Part shown: piece after piece, positions 32,915-45,100 of the stretch | How positions within the stretch are numbered: the first letter of the stretch is position 1 | How the letters are laid out: each line of letters opens with the position of its first letter | Source: Micromonospora sp. WMMD961 | GTDB lineage: Bacteria; Actinomycetota; Actinomycetes; Mycobacteriales; Micromonosporaceae | Direction of reading: 5' to 3' | Assembly (NCBI RefSeq): GCF_029626145.1 | Contig: NZ_JARUBJ010000002.1 | Coordinates: 2,510,501-2,574,500 of the forward strand | Length of the DNA stretch: 64,000 nucleotides | Notes under the pieces: model-generated | What the model was told of the DNA's origin: nothing | Databases searched by the model: none | What the model saw: only the letters and a program-made list of their open reading frames with translations | Made by a program: the position numbers and the translations under genes

Positions 32915-34057
32915 TCAGGCGACGGCCTGCCACCAGCCGTCGACGGCGGGCGGCTCGTCGACCACCACCCGCTCGCCGGGGCGGGGCACGGCGAGCCGTA
33001 CGTCGCGGGCCTTCGCCTCGGCCCACAGTCGGTCGACCGGCTCGGACCAGTCGTGCAGGGCCAGGTTGAACGTCGCCCAGTGCACCGGGACGAACAGCCC
33101 GCCGCGCAGGTCGACGTGGGCGTCGACCGCCTCCTCGGGGAACATGTGGATGGTCGGCCAGGCCCGGTCGTACGCGCCGATCTGCATCAGCGTCACGTCG
33201 AACGGCCCGTGCTCGGCGCCGATCGCCGCGTACCCGTCGAAGTAACCCGAGTCGCCGGTGTAGAAGGCCTTGCGGCGGGTCCCGGCTACCACCCAGGAGC
33301 TCCAGAGCGTGCCGTCGCGGCGCAGCCCCCGGCCGGAGAAGTGCTGGGCGGCGGTCGCGGTGATCTCCAGCCCGGCGACCCGGTGCGACTCGGACCAGTC
33401 CAGCTCGATGATCCGCTCGGCGGGTACGCCCCAGCGGTCCAGGTGCGCCCCCACCCCGAGCGGTACCAGGAACGGCGCGGACTGCGAGGTGAGCAGCGCC
33501 CGAACGGTGGGCATGTCGAGGTGGTCGTAGTGGTCGTGCGAGATCAGGATGGCGTCCAGCGGGGGTAGTTCGTCGATGCCCACCGGTGGTTCGTGCAGTC
33601 GGCGCGGACCCACCAGCCCGGAGGGGGAGCACCGCTCGCTCCACACCGGGTCGAGCAGCACCCGCCGCCCCTCGATCTCGATCAGCGTGGAGGCGTGCCC
33701 GTACCACACGATGTTCAGCTCGTCGGCGGCGTCAGCACCCGCCCGTTCGCTGGGCCGCAGCAGCGGCACGGGTGTGGTCGGACGTCGTTTCTGCTTGCCG
33801 AAGATCAGCTCGCGGAGCAGGTTGCGGCCCGGCTCGGCGACCATCGTGCGGGTGCCGGCCTGGTTGTGGAATGTGCCGTCGTGAAACTGGGGCGAGCGGG
33901 CCGCGCGTTCGGCTCGGGCCCCGCTGAGCCGGCCGCCCAGCGCGGCCGGTACGTCCCGGGCAACCCAGGCCAGGCCGGCCAGTGCGGCCAGCCCGGCCGC
34001 GCCCCGCATCCGCCGTCCGAGTGACCGTTCGACGTCCGTGTTCTGCGCTCGTGCCAT
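32915..34057 (-). CDS. MBL-fold metal-dependent hydrolase (NAPE-PLD/UlaG-like)
   Basis: A 380-residue metallo-beta-lactamase-fold hydrolase. It has IVWYGHASTLIEIEGRRVLL, the zinc motif ILISHDHYDHLD near residue 170, a later FSGRGLRRDGTLWSSWV with the substrate-loop style of NAPE-PLD-like proteins, TGDSGYFDG carrying the bridging Asp, and VPVHWATF carrying the last His. The N-terminal ~40 residues hold a weakly hydrophobic stretch that could tether it to the membrane. The ATG follows GGAGGG. The substrate is unknown; phospholipid or sugar lactone hydrolysis are both possible from the family. Confidence 0.86.
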   Translation of the reverse strand: MARAQNTDVERSLGRRMRGAAGLAALAGLAWVARDVPAALGGRLSGARAERAARSPQFHDGTFHNQAGTRTMVAEPGRNLLRELIFGKQKRRPTTPVPLLRPSERAGADAADELNIVWYGHASTLIEIEGRRVLLDPVWSERCSPSGLVGPRRLHEPPVGIDELPPLDAILISHDHYDHLDMPTVRALLTSQSAPFLVPLGVGAHLDRWGVPAERIIELDWSESHRVAGLEITATAAQHFSGRGLRRDGTLWSSWVVAGTRRKAFYTGDSGYFDGYAAIGAEHGPFDVTLMQIGAYDRAWPTIHMFPEEAVDAHVDLRGGLFVPVHWATFNLALHDWSEPVDRLWAEAKARDVRLAVPRPGERVVVDEPPAVDGWWQAVA

Positions 34058-34134
34058 TGCCGTCCCTCCGACGTGTCCGCCCTACACGGTAGTCACCCGG
34101 ACCGACCCGTGCCCCGGCGGTCGCCACGCCGGGC

Positions 34135-34156
34135 CGGTCGCCGGCGCCGGCGACCG
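34135..34156 (-). terminator. 22-bp perfect palindrome downstream of the beta-lactamase-like gene
   Basis: The bases 34135-34156 form a perfect GC-rich palindrome, CGGTCGCCGGC and its complement without spacer, 14 bases past the stop of the minus-strand beta-lactamase-like gene. It could fold as a terminator hairpin with a small loop. Confidence 0.5.
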
Positions 34157-34170
34157 ACCCGGGACGGTCG

Positions 34171-35175
34171 CTAGCCGCCGTTGCTGGGCCGCCGTGCGGT
34201 GATCCCGAACGTCGTGCCCACGCCCGCGATCCGGTCCACCGCGGCCAGGAACTTGGGGCCCATGGAGGCCCGGGCCTGCACCGCCGGGTGGGTCGCGCCG
34301 AAGTCCTCCGGGTTGGCCTGCCCGTCGGCGAAGAGCGCGTACGTGAGCACCGCCGCCCCGGAACGGTCGAAGATCACTCCGGCCTCGTGCCGGGCGTCGG
34401 CGAACCAGCCGGCCTTGGTGGCGATCCGCGCCCGGTCGTCCGACGACATGGTGCGCCGGATGCCGTCGGTGAACGCCACCGGCGAACGAAGGAGCCCCAA
34501 CAGGTACGTGGTCGAGGCGGGGGAGAGCAGCGTGCCGGCGACCAGGGCGCGCAGCAGGTCGTGCGTTTCCCGAGGGGTGCTGGTGCCGAGGAAGAACCGG
34601 TTCGGGTTGGCCACCGGCTCGACCTGGGTGTTCGGGAAACCCTTGGCGACCAGGATGGAGTTGATCTCGGCGGCCGGGGCGACCAGACCGCACAGCCGTA
34701 CCGCCGTGTCGTCCGAGACGGTCAGCAGGTTGGCCAGCACGTGCCCGAGGGTGACCAGGCTGGGGTACGCGCCGTCCAGACTGAAGATGCCGTCGCCACC
34801 CGGCACGACGATCGCGGCGCTCACCTCGACCTGCTGGTCCAGGGTGAGCAGCCCCCGGTCGACCTTGTCCAGCACCGCCGTCGCGACAGCGATCTTGTTG
34901 ACGCTGTACGCCTCGATCCGCCGGTCCGCGTCGGCCTCCACCGCGACCACCGGCGGGCCCGCCGGGTCGGCGACGCTGACGTACGCCTGCCAGTTGCCGC
35001 CGGCCTCGGCGCTGTGCTTGGCGAAGACGGCGGCCACCCGGCGGGCGGCACGGGCGGGAGTGGTCGGGGAGGCCTCGGTGCTCTCGGCGGCGCTGGCCGT
35101 GCCGGCGGTGCCCAGCACCGTGCCGGCGGTGGCCACCGTGCCCAACCCGAGCGCGGTCCTACGGTTCAGTCGCAT
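34171..35175 (-). CDS. Tat-exported serine hydrolase, class A beta-lactamase-like
   Basis: A 334-residue exported protein. The N terminus MRLNRRTALGLGTVATAG is a twin-arginine signal ending near ASAA. The mature part has the penicillin-recognising fold motifs: SxxK in EAYSVNKIAVATAV, an SDN-like SDD in LLTVSDDTAVRLCGL, and a KTG-like KAG in IATKAGWFADARHEAG. These fit class A beta-lactamases, though the altered KTG and SDN leave true beta-lactam hydrolysis uncertain; a cell-wall peptidase is also possible. The start at 35175 is set by the signal peptide, the longer frame being non-coding. Confidence 0.82.
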   Translation of the reverse strand: MRLNRRTALGLGTVATAGTVLGTAGTASAAESTEASPTTPARAARRVAAVFAKHSAEAGGNWQAYVSVADPAGPPVVAVEADADRRIEAYSVNKIAVATAVLDKVDRGLLTLDQQVEVSAAIVVPGGDGIFSLDGAYPSLVTLGHVLANLLTVSDDTAVRLCGLVAPAAEINSILVAKGFPNTQVEPVANPNRFFLGTSTPRETHDLLRALVAGTLLSPASTTYLLGLLRSPVAFTDGIRRTMSSDDRARIATKAGWFADARHEAGVIFDRSGAAVLTYALFADGQANPEDFGATHPAVQARASMGPKFLAAVDRIAGVGTTFGITARRPSNGG

Positions 35176-35278
35176 GGTCAATCGTCTCCCCCATCGTGGT
35201 ACGCCAGGGCGCTTGCTGGCCCACCACACTAGGCGAGTTGATCGATGCACGATGCCCCCGAACGCAGTCCCGAACAGG

Positions 35279-36208
35279 TCAGCCGAACCGTCGGCGCAGC
35301 ACGGCGCCGACCGGACCGGGCACGTGTCGGGCGAGCTGCCGCAGGTCAGGCAGATGGCCACCGCGGACCGCTTCACCGGCCGGATTCGGCGCGAAGACCG
35401 AGCCGTCGTGCGCGGCGACCGGCCGTCCACTCAGGCCCGCCGCCCGCATCATCGGCCCGACCAGAACGTCGTAGACCCCCGGCAGTACGGTGAAACCGGC
35501 TCGCAACAGCACGTTGAGCCGGCCCACGGAGACCTCCCGGCGGGGCCGGTCCACACAGTGCACGATGGCCCGGGCCACCCGCTGCGGGCTCGCCACCGGT
35601 GGCGGAGGCCGCCCGATCCGACCCAGATAGTTGGCCGCCTGCTGGTACACGGGAGTGTCCACGCTGCCCGGGTTGACCAGAGACAACCGGATCCGAGGGT
35701 TGTCCCGCAACTCCTGCTGCACCGTCCGGAGCAGACCCTGCAACCCCCACTTGCTCGCCACGTACGCGCTCATGTAGGGGGCGGTGATGTGCCCGAGCAC
35801 CGAACCGGTGACGACGACCGTACCGGCGCCGGCCGCCCGGAAGTGCCGCAGCGCCACCCGTACCGACTCGGCGGTGCCGAGCAGGTCGGTGCGTACCACC
35901 TGGTCGAAGACCCGCCCGGGCAGTTCGTCGAAGCGCCCGTAGGCCATCACCGCGGCCGTGTGCACCCACACGTCGACGCGCCCGAAGCGGTCCAGTGCCG
36001 CGTCCGCGAGCGCGTCCAGCGCGCCCGGTTCGGTGACGTCGGTCGGCACGGTCAGCACGTCGACGGCGGCGCACTCCCCGCGTACCTCGGCCAGGGTCGT
36101 GGTGGCGCGGGCGGCCAGCACGAGACGGTCGCCGCGCTCGGCGAACGCCCGGGCCGCCGCCCGGCCGATCCCACTGGTCGCGCCGACGACCACCACCACC
36201 CTGCTCAC
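35279..36208 (-). CDS. Short-chain dehydrogenase/reductase
   Basis: A 309-residue SDR. The cofactor loop VVVVGATSGIGRAAARAFAE is at the N terminus, then VHTAAVMAYG, a catalytic Ser in VVVTGSVLGH and the YxxxK in MSAYVASKWGLQG near residue 155, followed by VNPGSVDTPVY. The ~100 residues after the core include a hydrophobic segment that could touch the membrane. GTG 36208 overlaps the stop of the zinc alcohol dehydrogenase gene (GTGA), so both are translated from one message. The paired enzymes may act on the same alcohol or aldehyde; the substrate is unknown. Confidence 0.88.
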   Translation of the reverse strand: MSRVVVVVGATSGIGRAAARAFAERGDRLVLAARATTTLAEVRGECAAVDVLTVPTDVTEPGALDALADAALDRFGRVDVWVHTAAVMAYGRFDELPGRVFDQVVRTDLLGTAESVRVALRHFRAAGAGTVVVTGSVLGHITAPYMSAYVASKWGLQGLLRTVQQELRDNPRIRLSLVNPGSVDTPVYQQAANYLGRIGRPPPPVASPQRVARAIVHCVDRPRREVSVGRLNVLLRAGFTVLPGVYDVLVGPMMRAAGLSGRPVAAHDGSVFAPNPAGEAVRGGHLPDLRQLARHVPGPVGAVLRRRFG

Positions 36209-37389
36209 GGTGCCAGCACGACCTTGATGCAGCCGTCCTCCTTCTTCTGGAACATCTCGTACGCCTGCGGCGCCCGGGACAGCGGCAGCCGGTGGGTACG
36301 CAGGTCCTCGACGCCCAGCGGGTCGTCGTCGCGGGCCAGCAGCGGCAGGATCTCGTCGGTCCACCGGCGCACGTGGCACTGCCCCATCCGCAGTTGGATG
36401 CCCCGGTCGAACATCTCCATCAGTGGCATCGGGTCGGCCTCCCCGCCGTACACCCCGGAGACCGACACGGTGCCACCGCGGCGAACCCCCTTGACCGCGG
36501 CATGCAGAACGGACAGCCGGTCCATGCCCGCCCGGTCGGTCATCGTCTGGGCCAGCTTGTCGGGCAGCAGCCCGACGGCGGCGTGGGCCAGTTTGCCCAC
36601 CGGTGAACCGTGCGCCTCCATGCCGACCGCGTCGATCACCGCGTCCGGGCCGCGCCCGTCCACCAGGTCGATCAGCGCGCCCGGTACGTCGGACAACTCG
36701 CGGACGTCGAGCACCTCGATGCCGTGCCGCCGCGCCAACTCCAGCCGCTCCGGCACCAGGTCCAGCCCGATCACCCGGCCGGCGCCGAGGTGACGACCGA
36801 TCCGTGCGCAGAACTGCCCGACCGGGCCCAACCCGAAGACGGCCAGGGTGCCGCCGGGCGGGGTGTCGGCGTACCTCACCGCCTGCCAGGCGGTCGGCAG
36901 GATGTCGGACAGGTACAGGTAGCGCTCGTCCGCGCCGGTCTCCGGGATCTTGATCGGCCCGAAGTGGGCCTGCGGCACGCGCAGGTACTCGGCCTGCCCG
37001 CCCGGCACCGACCCGTACAGCGACGTGTAGCCGAACAGGGCCGCGCCCTTGCCCTCGCCGGTGACCTGGGTGGTCTCGCACTGGGCGTAGAGCTGGCGTG
37101 AACACATCCAGCAACTCCCACAGGCGATGTTGAACGGCACCACCACCCGGTCGCCGGGCTTGAGGCCGGTCACCTCCGACCCGACCTCCTCGACGATGCC
37201 CATCGGCTCGTGGCCCAGCACGTCACCAGGCTTGAGGTACGGCCCGAGAACCTCGTACAGATGCAGATCAGAGCCGCAGATCGCCGTCGAGGTGATCTTC
37301 ACGATCGCATCGGTCGGCGCCTCGATCCGAGGGTCCGGCACCTCCTCGACCCGTACGTCCCGCTTGCCCTGCCAGGTCAGCGCCCTCAT
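36205..37389 (-). CDS. Zinc-dependent alcohol dehydrogenase
   Basis: A 394-residue medium-chain dehydrogenase like the glutathione-independent formaldehyde dehydrogenase group. The catalytic zinc site reads STAICGSDLHLYEV and GHEPMGIVEEVG; structural zinc cysteines lie in IACGSCWMCSRQLYAQCE. The NAD loop is LAVFGLGPVGQFCARIG near residue 185, and the family's DAVIDAVGMEAHGSP follows. ATG 37389 has GAGGGGACG before it; the longer frame is not supported. It is cotranscribed with the SDR gene by a 4-base overlap. Confidence 0.92.
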   Translation of the reverse strand: MRALTWQGKRDVRVEEVPDPRIEAPTDAIVKITSTAICGSDLHLYEVLGPYLKPGDVLGHEPMGIVEEVGSEVTGLKPGDRVVVPFNIACGSCWMCSRQLYAQCETTQVTGEGKGAALFGYTSLYGSVPGGQAEYLRVPQAHFGPIKIPETGADERYLYLSDILPTAWQAVRYADTPPGGTLAVFGLGPVGQFCARIGRHLGAGRVIGLDLVPERLELARRHGIEVLDVRELSDVPGALIDLVDGRGPDAVIDAVGMEAHGSPVGKLAHAAVGLLPDKLAQTMTDRAGMDRLSVLHAAVKGVRRGGTVSVSGVYGGEADPMPLMEMFDRGIQLRMGQCHVRRWTDEILPLLARDDDPLGVEDLRTHRLPLSRAPQAYEMFQKKEDGCIKVVLAP

Positions 37390-37565
37390 GTCCGTCGTCC
37401 CCTCTCCACGCCGTCTCAGGGGACTGCTACCCGGCGCTGGGCACTTGAACCGGAACTCCCGGACGAGCCGCGACGGGGTCAGCGCCGGGGTGAGCGTCCC
37501 CGGCGGAGGGATCAAGCCTGACCGCCCGGAGCCGGGGACGATCGCCCCTGCCCCACCGCAACCAA

Positions 37566-37605
37566 CGACCGCCGTACCCCCGGGAAAGCGCGGGATACGG
37601 CGGTC
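37566..37605 (-). terminator. Hairpin after sdhB
   Basis: Arms CGACCGCCGTA (37566-37576) and its complement (37595-37605, read with the TA bulge) can pair, with extra CCC/GGG pairs inside. It lies just beyond the sdhB stop on the minus strand and before the alcohol dehydrogenase promoter region. Confidence 0.5.
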
Positions 37606-37618
37606 GGTACGGCGGACC

Positions 37619-38379
37619 TCAGGAACCGGGGGTGTTATTGGCACCCTTCGTGGTGGCCGTGAGGTAGTCGCGGTTGAGTCGGCCGATGGTGTTCAGCGGG
37701 ATGCCCTTCGGGCAGGCCGGGGTGCACTCGCCCGCGTTGGTGCAGCCGCCGAAGCCGGCCTCGTCGTGCGCGTCGACCATGCCGATCACCCGGGTGTACC
37801 GCTCGGGCTGGCCCTGCGGCAGCAGCGAGAGCTGGGTGAGCTTGGCGGCGGTGAAGAGCATGCCGGAGCCGTTCGGGCAGGCCGCCACGCAGGCGCCGCA
37901 GCCGATGCAGGCCGCCGACTCGAAGGCGGCGTCGGCGTTGGCCTTCGCGACCGGGGTGGAGTGGGCCTCGGGGGCGCTGCCGGTCGGCGCGGTGACGTAA
38001 CCGCCCGCCGCAATGATCTTGTCGAAGGCGCTGCGGTTGACCACCAGGTCCTTGACCACCGGGAAGGCGCTGGCCCGCCACGGCTCGATGTCGATCGTCT
38101 CGCCGTCCTTGAACTGCCGCATGTGCAGCTGGCACGCCGTCGTGCCGCGCTGCGGCCCGTGCGCGTCACCGTTGATCATCAGACCACACATGCCGCAGAT
38201 GCCCTCGCGGCAGTCGTGGTCGAACGCCACCGGGTCCTCGCCGGCGAGGATCAGCCGCTCGTTGAGCACGTCGAGCATCTCCAGGAACGACATGTCCGGG
38301 GACACGTCGTCGACCGGGTAGGTCACCATCCGACCCTTGTCCTCAGGGCCCTTCTGGCGCCAGATGCGCAGGGTCAGGT

Positions 38380-38383
<4 letters not shown>
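37619..38383 (-). CDS. sdhB: Succinate dehydrogenase iron-sulfur subunit
   Basis: Electron-transfer subunit of complex II. The 254-residue protein has the [2Fe-2S] ligands in DCREGICGMCGLMING and a later TACQLH, then the [4Fe-4S]/[3Fe-4S] cysteines in CIGCGACVAACPNGSG and GECTPACPKGIP. GTG 38383 overlaps the sdhA stop (GTGA). It is last in sdhC-sdhA-sdhB, the order used by the b-type, single-anchor-subunit enzymes of many actinobacteria, and is followed by a hairpin. Confidence 0.96.
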
Positions 38384-40317
<1,934 letters not shown>

Positions 40318-40318
40318 G

Positions 40319-41002
40319 TCAGGACACCAATCCGGTGAGTACGGCGAACGGGACCACCAGGTATCCGGCGCAGAGCAGCACGGCGAAGACCAGCGCCGCG
40401 ACCCGGGCCCGACGCTCGCCACGCGGCGTCTGCTGGCCGAGGCTGCGGAACGCGCTGAACGCGCCGTGGCGCAGGTGGAAGCCCACCGTGACGATGGCGA
40501 GCGTGTAGAAGAGCGTGACGTACCAGCGCTCCGGCGCGAAGTCGGCGACGACGTTGCCGTACGGCTTGCTCTCGTCGCCGACCGGGTTGAGCGTGCCGGT
40601 GGTCAGGTCCAGGATGTGGTAGATCACGAAGAGCAGGATGATCACTCCACCCCAGCGCATCGTGCGGGCCGCGTAGCTGCCGTTGACCTTCTTGCGGTGG
40701 GCGTACTTGACCGGGCGGGCGGCACGGGCGCGCCGGGCCAGCACGGTGGCGGCGACGATGTGGGCGACGACCGCCACCACCAGCACGCTGCGCAGGATCC
40801 AGAGGAACCAGACCCCGGGCAGCAGTGGCTTGCCGATGTCGCGCAGCCAGTGCGCGTAGTGGTCGAACGAGGTCTCCCCCGTGAACACCTTGAGGTTCCC
40901 GAGCATGTGGGCGATGAGGAACAGCGCCAGCACGATGCCCGTCACCGCCATGACGGCCTTGAGGCCGACGTTCGAGCGGATGGGCGACCGAGTTTTCGTC
41001 AT
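40319..41002 (-). CDS. sdhC: Succinate dehydrogenase cytochrome b subunit
   Basis: Membrane anchor of complex II. The 227-residue protein has five predicted helices, with heme-ligand candidate histidines in FLIAHMLGNLKVFTG, VVAHIVAATVLARR, IYHILDLTTG and VGFHLRHGAFSAF, the pattern of the single-polypeptide anchors of the B. subtilis/actinobacterial type. ATG 41002 (MTKTRSPIRSN) is preferred; an upstream GTG adds two residues. It opens the sdhCAB operon, divergent from a LysR regulator with a shared 83-base control region. Confidence 0.92.
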   Translation of the reverse strand: MTKTRSPIRSNVGLKAVMAVTGIVLALFLIAHMLGNLKVFTGETSFDHYAHWLRDIGKPLLPGVWFLWILRSVLVVAVVAHIVAATVLARRARAARPVKYAHRKKVNGSYAARTMRWGGVIILLFVIYHILDLTTGTLNPVGDESKPYGNVVADFAPERWYVTLFYTLAIVTVGFHLRHGAFSAFRSLGQQTPRGERRARVAALVFAVLLCAGYLVVPFAVLTGLVS

Positions 41003-41085
41003 TACCACGAGACCGACGCTAGGAGCACTTTGATCAGTCGTCCAATGCATCAAACTCGTAGTGTTGATAGCCGTAAGCTATTTAG
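41003..41085. promoter_or_regulatory. Shared sdhC/LysR control region with palindrome
   Basis: The 83-base divergent intergenic region holds TTTGAT-N14-ATCAAA (41029-41054), a dyad that contains the T-N11-A pattern bound by LysR-type regulators. It is AT-rich for this genome. It is the likely site through which the LysR protein controls itself and sdhCAB. Confidence 0.6.
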
Positions 41086-42018
41086 ATGCAGCTCCATCAG
41101 CTCCGGTACTTCGTCGCGGTGGCCGAAGTACGACATTTCACCCAAGCCGCCGACATCGTCGGCATCACTCAGCCTTCTCTCAGTAAGCAAATTCACGCTC
41201 TGGAGGCCGACCTCGGGGCACCTCTGTTCGAGCGGCTAAGGGGCAACATCGCGCTCACCGCGGCCGGCGAGGTGCTGTTGCCGTTGGCCACCCGGATCCT
41301 CGCCGACGTGGAGACCGCCACCCGGGAGGTGCAGGAGTTGGCCGGGCTGCGTCGCGGCCGGGTCCGACTCGGGGCCACCCCGAGCCTGGCCACCTCGCTC
41401 GCCCCGCCGGTGCTGCGCCGGTTCCGCGACGCACACCCGACCATCGACCTGCGTGTCGAGGAGGGCGGCTCCCAGGACCTGGTCCGGGACCTGCTCCGCG
41501 GCGACCTCGACCTGGCGTTGATCATCATGCCGGCGCAGGGGGCCGACCCCGGGCTGCGGGTCGACCCGATCCTGCGGGAGAGCCTGGTGGTGGCCTCGGT
41601 GGACGAGGTGCCGACCGCATCACCGACCGGCGAGCTGCGCATCACCGACCTGCGGGACCAGCCGATGGTGATGTTCCGGGAGGGCTACGACCTGCGGGAC
41701 GCGACCATCCAGGCGTGTCGGGACGCGGGCTTCGAGCCCAGTTTCGCGGTGGACGGCGGCGAGATGGACGCGGTGCTCAGTTTCGTCGAGGCGGGCCTGG
41801 GCATCGCGCTGGTGCCGGGCATCGTGCTGGCCCGCCGACCGGGTGTGCGGATCACCCCGCTCGCCCCGCCCGGGGTGCGGCGGACCATCGCGGTGGCCCG
41901 CCGCCGCGACATCGTGCCCACCCACGCCGGGCGGGAACTCCGGCGCATCCTGCTCGACTACATCCAGTCCGCGATCGACCGGGGCGAACTGCCGCCCGGC
42001 GTCGAGCCGCTGACCTGA
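41086..42018 (+). CDS. LysR-family transcriptional regulator
   Basis: A 310-residue LysR protein. The N-terminal winged helix-turn-helix reads MQLHQLRYFVAVAEVRHFTQ, AADIVGITQPSLSKQIHAL, LEADLGAPLFERLRG. The C-terminal effector domain spans residues ~90-295 (VRLGATPSLATSLAPPVLRR, LDLALIIMPA, EGYDLRDATIQACRDAGFEP). It is transcribed away from sdhC, with a dyad between the starts, so regulation of succinate dehydrogenase is likely. The inducer is unknown. Confidence 0.92.
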   Translation: MQLHQLRYFVAVAEVRHFTQAADIVGITQPSLSKQIHALEADLGAPLFERLRGNIALTAAGEVLLPLATRILADVETATREVQELAGLRRGRVRLGATPSLATSLAPPVLRRFRDAHPTIDLRVEEGGSQDLVRDLLRGDLDLALIIMPAQGADPGLRVDPILRESLVVASVDEVPTASPTGELRITDLRDQPMVMFREGYDLRDATIQACRDAGFEPSFAVDGGEMDAVLSFVEAGLGIALVPGIVLARRPGVRITPLAPPGVRRTIAVARRRDIVPTHAGRELRRILLDYIQSAIDRGELPPGVEPLT

Positions 42019-42107
42019 CACTGCCCCGGCCGCCGCAGGCCGCCGTCGCGACCGGGGCGCCGCGACCGAGGCCCGGCCCGCCGCGACGGGGGGACCGGCC
42101 GACCCGG

Positions 42108-45100
42108 TCAGCGGCCCTCGGCGTCGTCCATCGCGCGGTAGATCCGCTGCTCCGAGACGGGGTACGGGGTGCCCAACGCCTGGGCGAACACGTTCACCCG
42201 CAACTCCTCGATCATCCAGCGGATCTGCCGGACGGCGGTCTCCTGCCGGCGGGCCGGCGGCAGCGCGGCGAGCAGGTCGGCGTACTCCTTCTGCACCGCC
42301 GCGATGCGGTCCTGCTGTTGGCGGTCGCGCTGCGGGTTGCCGCCCAGCCGCTCCATCCGGCGCTCGATGGCGGTGAGGTAACGCAGCAGGTCGGGCAGGC
42401 GCGCGTACCCGGTCTCGGTGACGAAACCGCGGTGCACCAGCCCGGCGAGCTGGTTGCGGATGTCGGCCAGCGCGGCCACCACGGCGAGGTTGCGGGTGGC
42501 GCCGAGGCGCTGCTCGACGGCGTACGCGGCGGCGAGGACCTTGCGGACCCGGTCCATCACCTCGACCACTGTGTCGACCAGGTCGGCGCGGACCTTCTCG
42601 CGGAGCGCCGCGAACCCGTCGGCGTCCCACGCTGGGCCGCCCGCCGCGCCGATCAGCCGGTCGATGGCCGCGCCGGCCGCGTCCTCGATCAGCTCCTGCA
42701 CGCCGCCGTGCGGGTTGCGGCTCAGCGCCAGCTTCGCCTCGTTGGTGAGCCGCCCCTGCAGGAACCGCGCCGGGGACGGCACGGTGAGCCGCAGCAGCCG
42801 GCGGGTGCCGGCCCAGTGCGCGGCCTCCGCCTCGGCGGGGGAGTCGAACACCTTCACCCCGACCGTGGCGCCCTCGTCGACCAGCGCCGGGTACGCGGTC
42901 ACCGCGTAGCCGGCACGGACCTGCTCGATGGTCCGGGGCAGGGTGCCGATGCTCCACTCGCGCAGCCCGGTGCGGGCCACCTCCGGCGCGGCGGCCGCCA
43001 CGACCTGGCGTACTTCCTGGCGGAGCTGGCGTTGCAGGGCGGGTAGGTCCTTGCCCTCGGCGACCGGCTTCTCGTCGTCGCCGAGGACCCGGAAGGTCAC
43101 CCGCAGGTGCGCCGGGAGCTTGCCCGGTTCCCAGGCGTCGCGGGGCACCGTCACACCGGTCATCCGGCGCAACTGCCGGGTGAGCGCGTCCAGCAGCGAC
43201 TCCTCGCCGGGGGTGATCGCGGCCAGGGCGGCCCGGGCGTAGTCCGGCACCGGGACGAAGTTGCGGCGGATCGCCTTCGGCAGCGTACGGATCAGCGCGA
43301 CCACCGTCTCCTCGCGCAGCCCCGGCACCTGCCAGTCGAAGCTCTCCGCCGGCACCTGGTTGAGCAGCGGCAGCGGGATGTCCACGGTGACGCCGTCGTC
43401 CGGCGTGCCCGGCTCGAAGCGGTAGGTCAGCGGCAGGGTCACCCCCTGCGTCAGCCACTCGTCCGGGTAGTCGCCCTCGTCGACTCCCGGTCGGCCGTCG
43501 TTGACCAGCAGGTCGCGGGTGAAGGTGAGCAGGTCGGGCTGCTCACGGCGGGTCTTCTTCCACCAGCTGTCGAAGTGCCGGCCGGAGGACACGTCGGCCG
43601 GGATCCGCTGGTCGTAGAAGCCGAAGATGGTTTCGTCGTCGACCAGGATGTCGCGGCGTCGAGCCCGGCTCTCCAACTCCTCGATCTCGGCGAGCAGCCG
43701 CTTGTTGTCCGCCCAGAACTGGTGGTGGGTCTGCCAGTCGCCCTCGACGAGGGCGTGCCGGATGAACAGCTCCCGGCTCAACGTCGGGTCGATCCGCCCG
43801 AAGTTGACCTTGCGGGAGCTGACCAGCGGGACGCCGTACAGGGTGACCTTCTCGTAGGCCATCACCGCGGCCTGCTTCTTCTCCCAGTGCGGCTCGCTGT
43901 AGCTGCGCTTGACCAGGTGCTGCGCCAGCGGCTCGACCCACTCCGGCTCGACCCGGCCGGCGATGCGGCCCCACAGTCGGGAGGTCTCCACCAGTTCGGC
44001 GGCCATCACCCAACGCGGCGGCTTCTTGAACAGCGCCGATCCGGGGAAGACGGCGAACTTCGCGCCCCGCGCGCCCAGGTACTCGTGCTTCTGGGCGTCC
44101 TTGAGGCCGATGTGCGACAGCAGGCCGGGCAGCAGCGACTGGTGCACCTTCGGGGTGTCGATCTCCTCCGGCAGGTCCGCGCCGCCCCGTCGGCCGGCAC
44201 CCCGGCCGGCGTCCGCGCCGTCGGAGGTGTCGCGCGCCGGCCGCCCACCGCGCCTCTCGTTCTCCGCCGGGGTACGCAGCACCTGCCGCAGTTGGCTGAC
44301 GATGTCCTGCCACTCGCGGATCCGCAGGTAGTTCAGGTACTCCGCCTTGCACATCCGGCGGAACGCGCTGGAGGACAGCTCCCGCTGCTGCTCGCGCAGG
44401 TAGCGCCACAGGTTGAGGTAGGCGACGAAGTCCGACTCCTTGTCGGCGAACCGGGCGTGCGCCTGGTCGGCCTGGGCCTGCTTCTCCGCCGGCCGCTCGC
44501 GCGGGTCCTGGATGGAGAGCGCGGCGGCGATCACCAACACCTCGGTGGCGCAGCCGTTGCGTTCGCCCTCGACCACCATCCGGGCCAGACGGGGGTCGAC
44601 CGGAAGCTGGGCCAGGCGTCGGCCCAGCGTGGTGAGCCGCTTCGCGGGGTCGGTCTCGGTCGGGTCCAAGGCGCCCAGCTCGTGCAGCAGGTTGACGCCG
44701 TCGGTGATGTTGCGCTTGTCCGGCGGGTCGATGAACGGGAAGGCGGCGAGGTCGCCAAGCCCGATCGCTGTCATCTGGAGGATGACCGACGCCAGGTTGG
44801 TCCGCAGGATCTCCGGGTCGGTGAACTCGGGTCGGGACAGGAAGTCCTGCTCGTCGTAGAGGCGGATGCAGATGCCGTCCGACGTACGCCCGCAGCGGCC
44901 CTTGCGTTGGTTGGCCGACGCCTGCGAGATCGGCTCGATGGGCAGCCGCTGCACCTTGAGCCGGCTGGAGTAGCGGGAGATGCGGGCGGTGCCCGGGTCC
45001 ACCACGTACTTGATGCCGGGCACCGTCAGCGAGGTCTCCGCGACGTTGGTGGCGAGCACCACCCGCCGGTTGGCGTGCGCGGCGAAGACGCGGTGCTGCT

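Noticed and set aside
34171..35175. Functional antibiotic-resistance beta-lactamase
   Set aside because: The fold motifs are present but KTG and SDN are altered and no regulator is nearby, so only a family-level call is justified.
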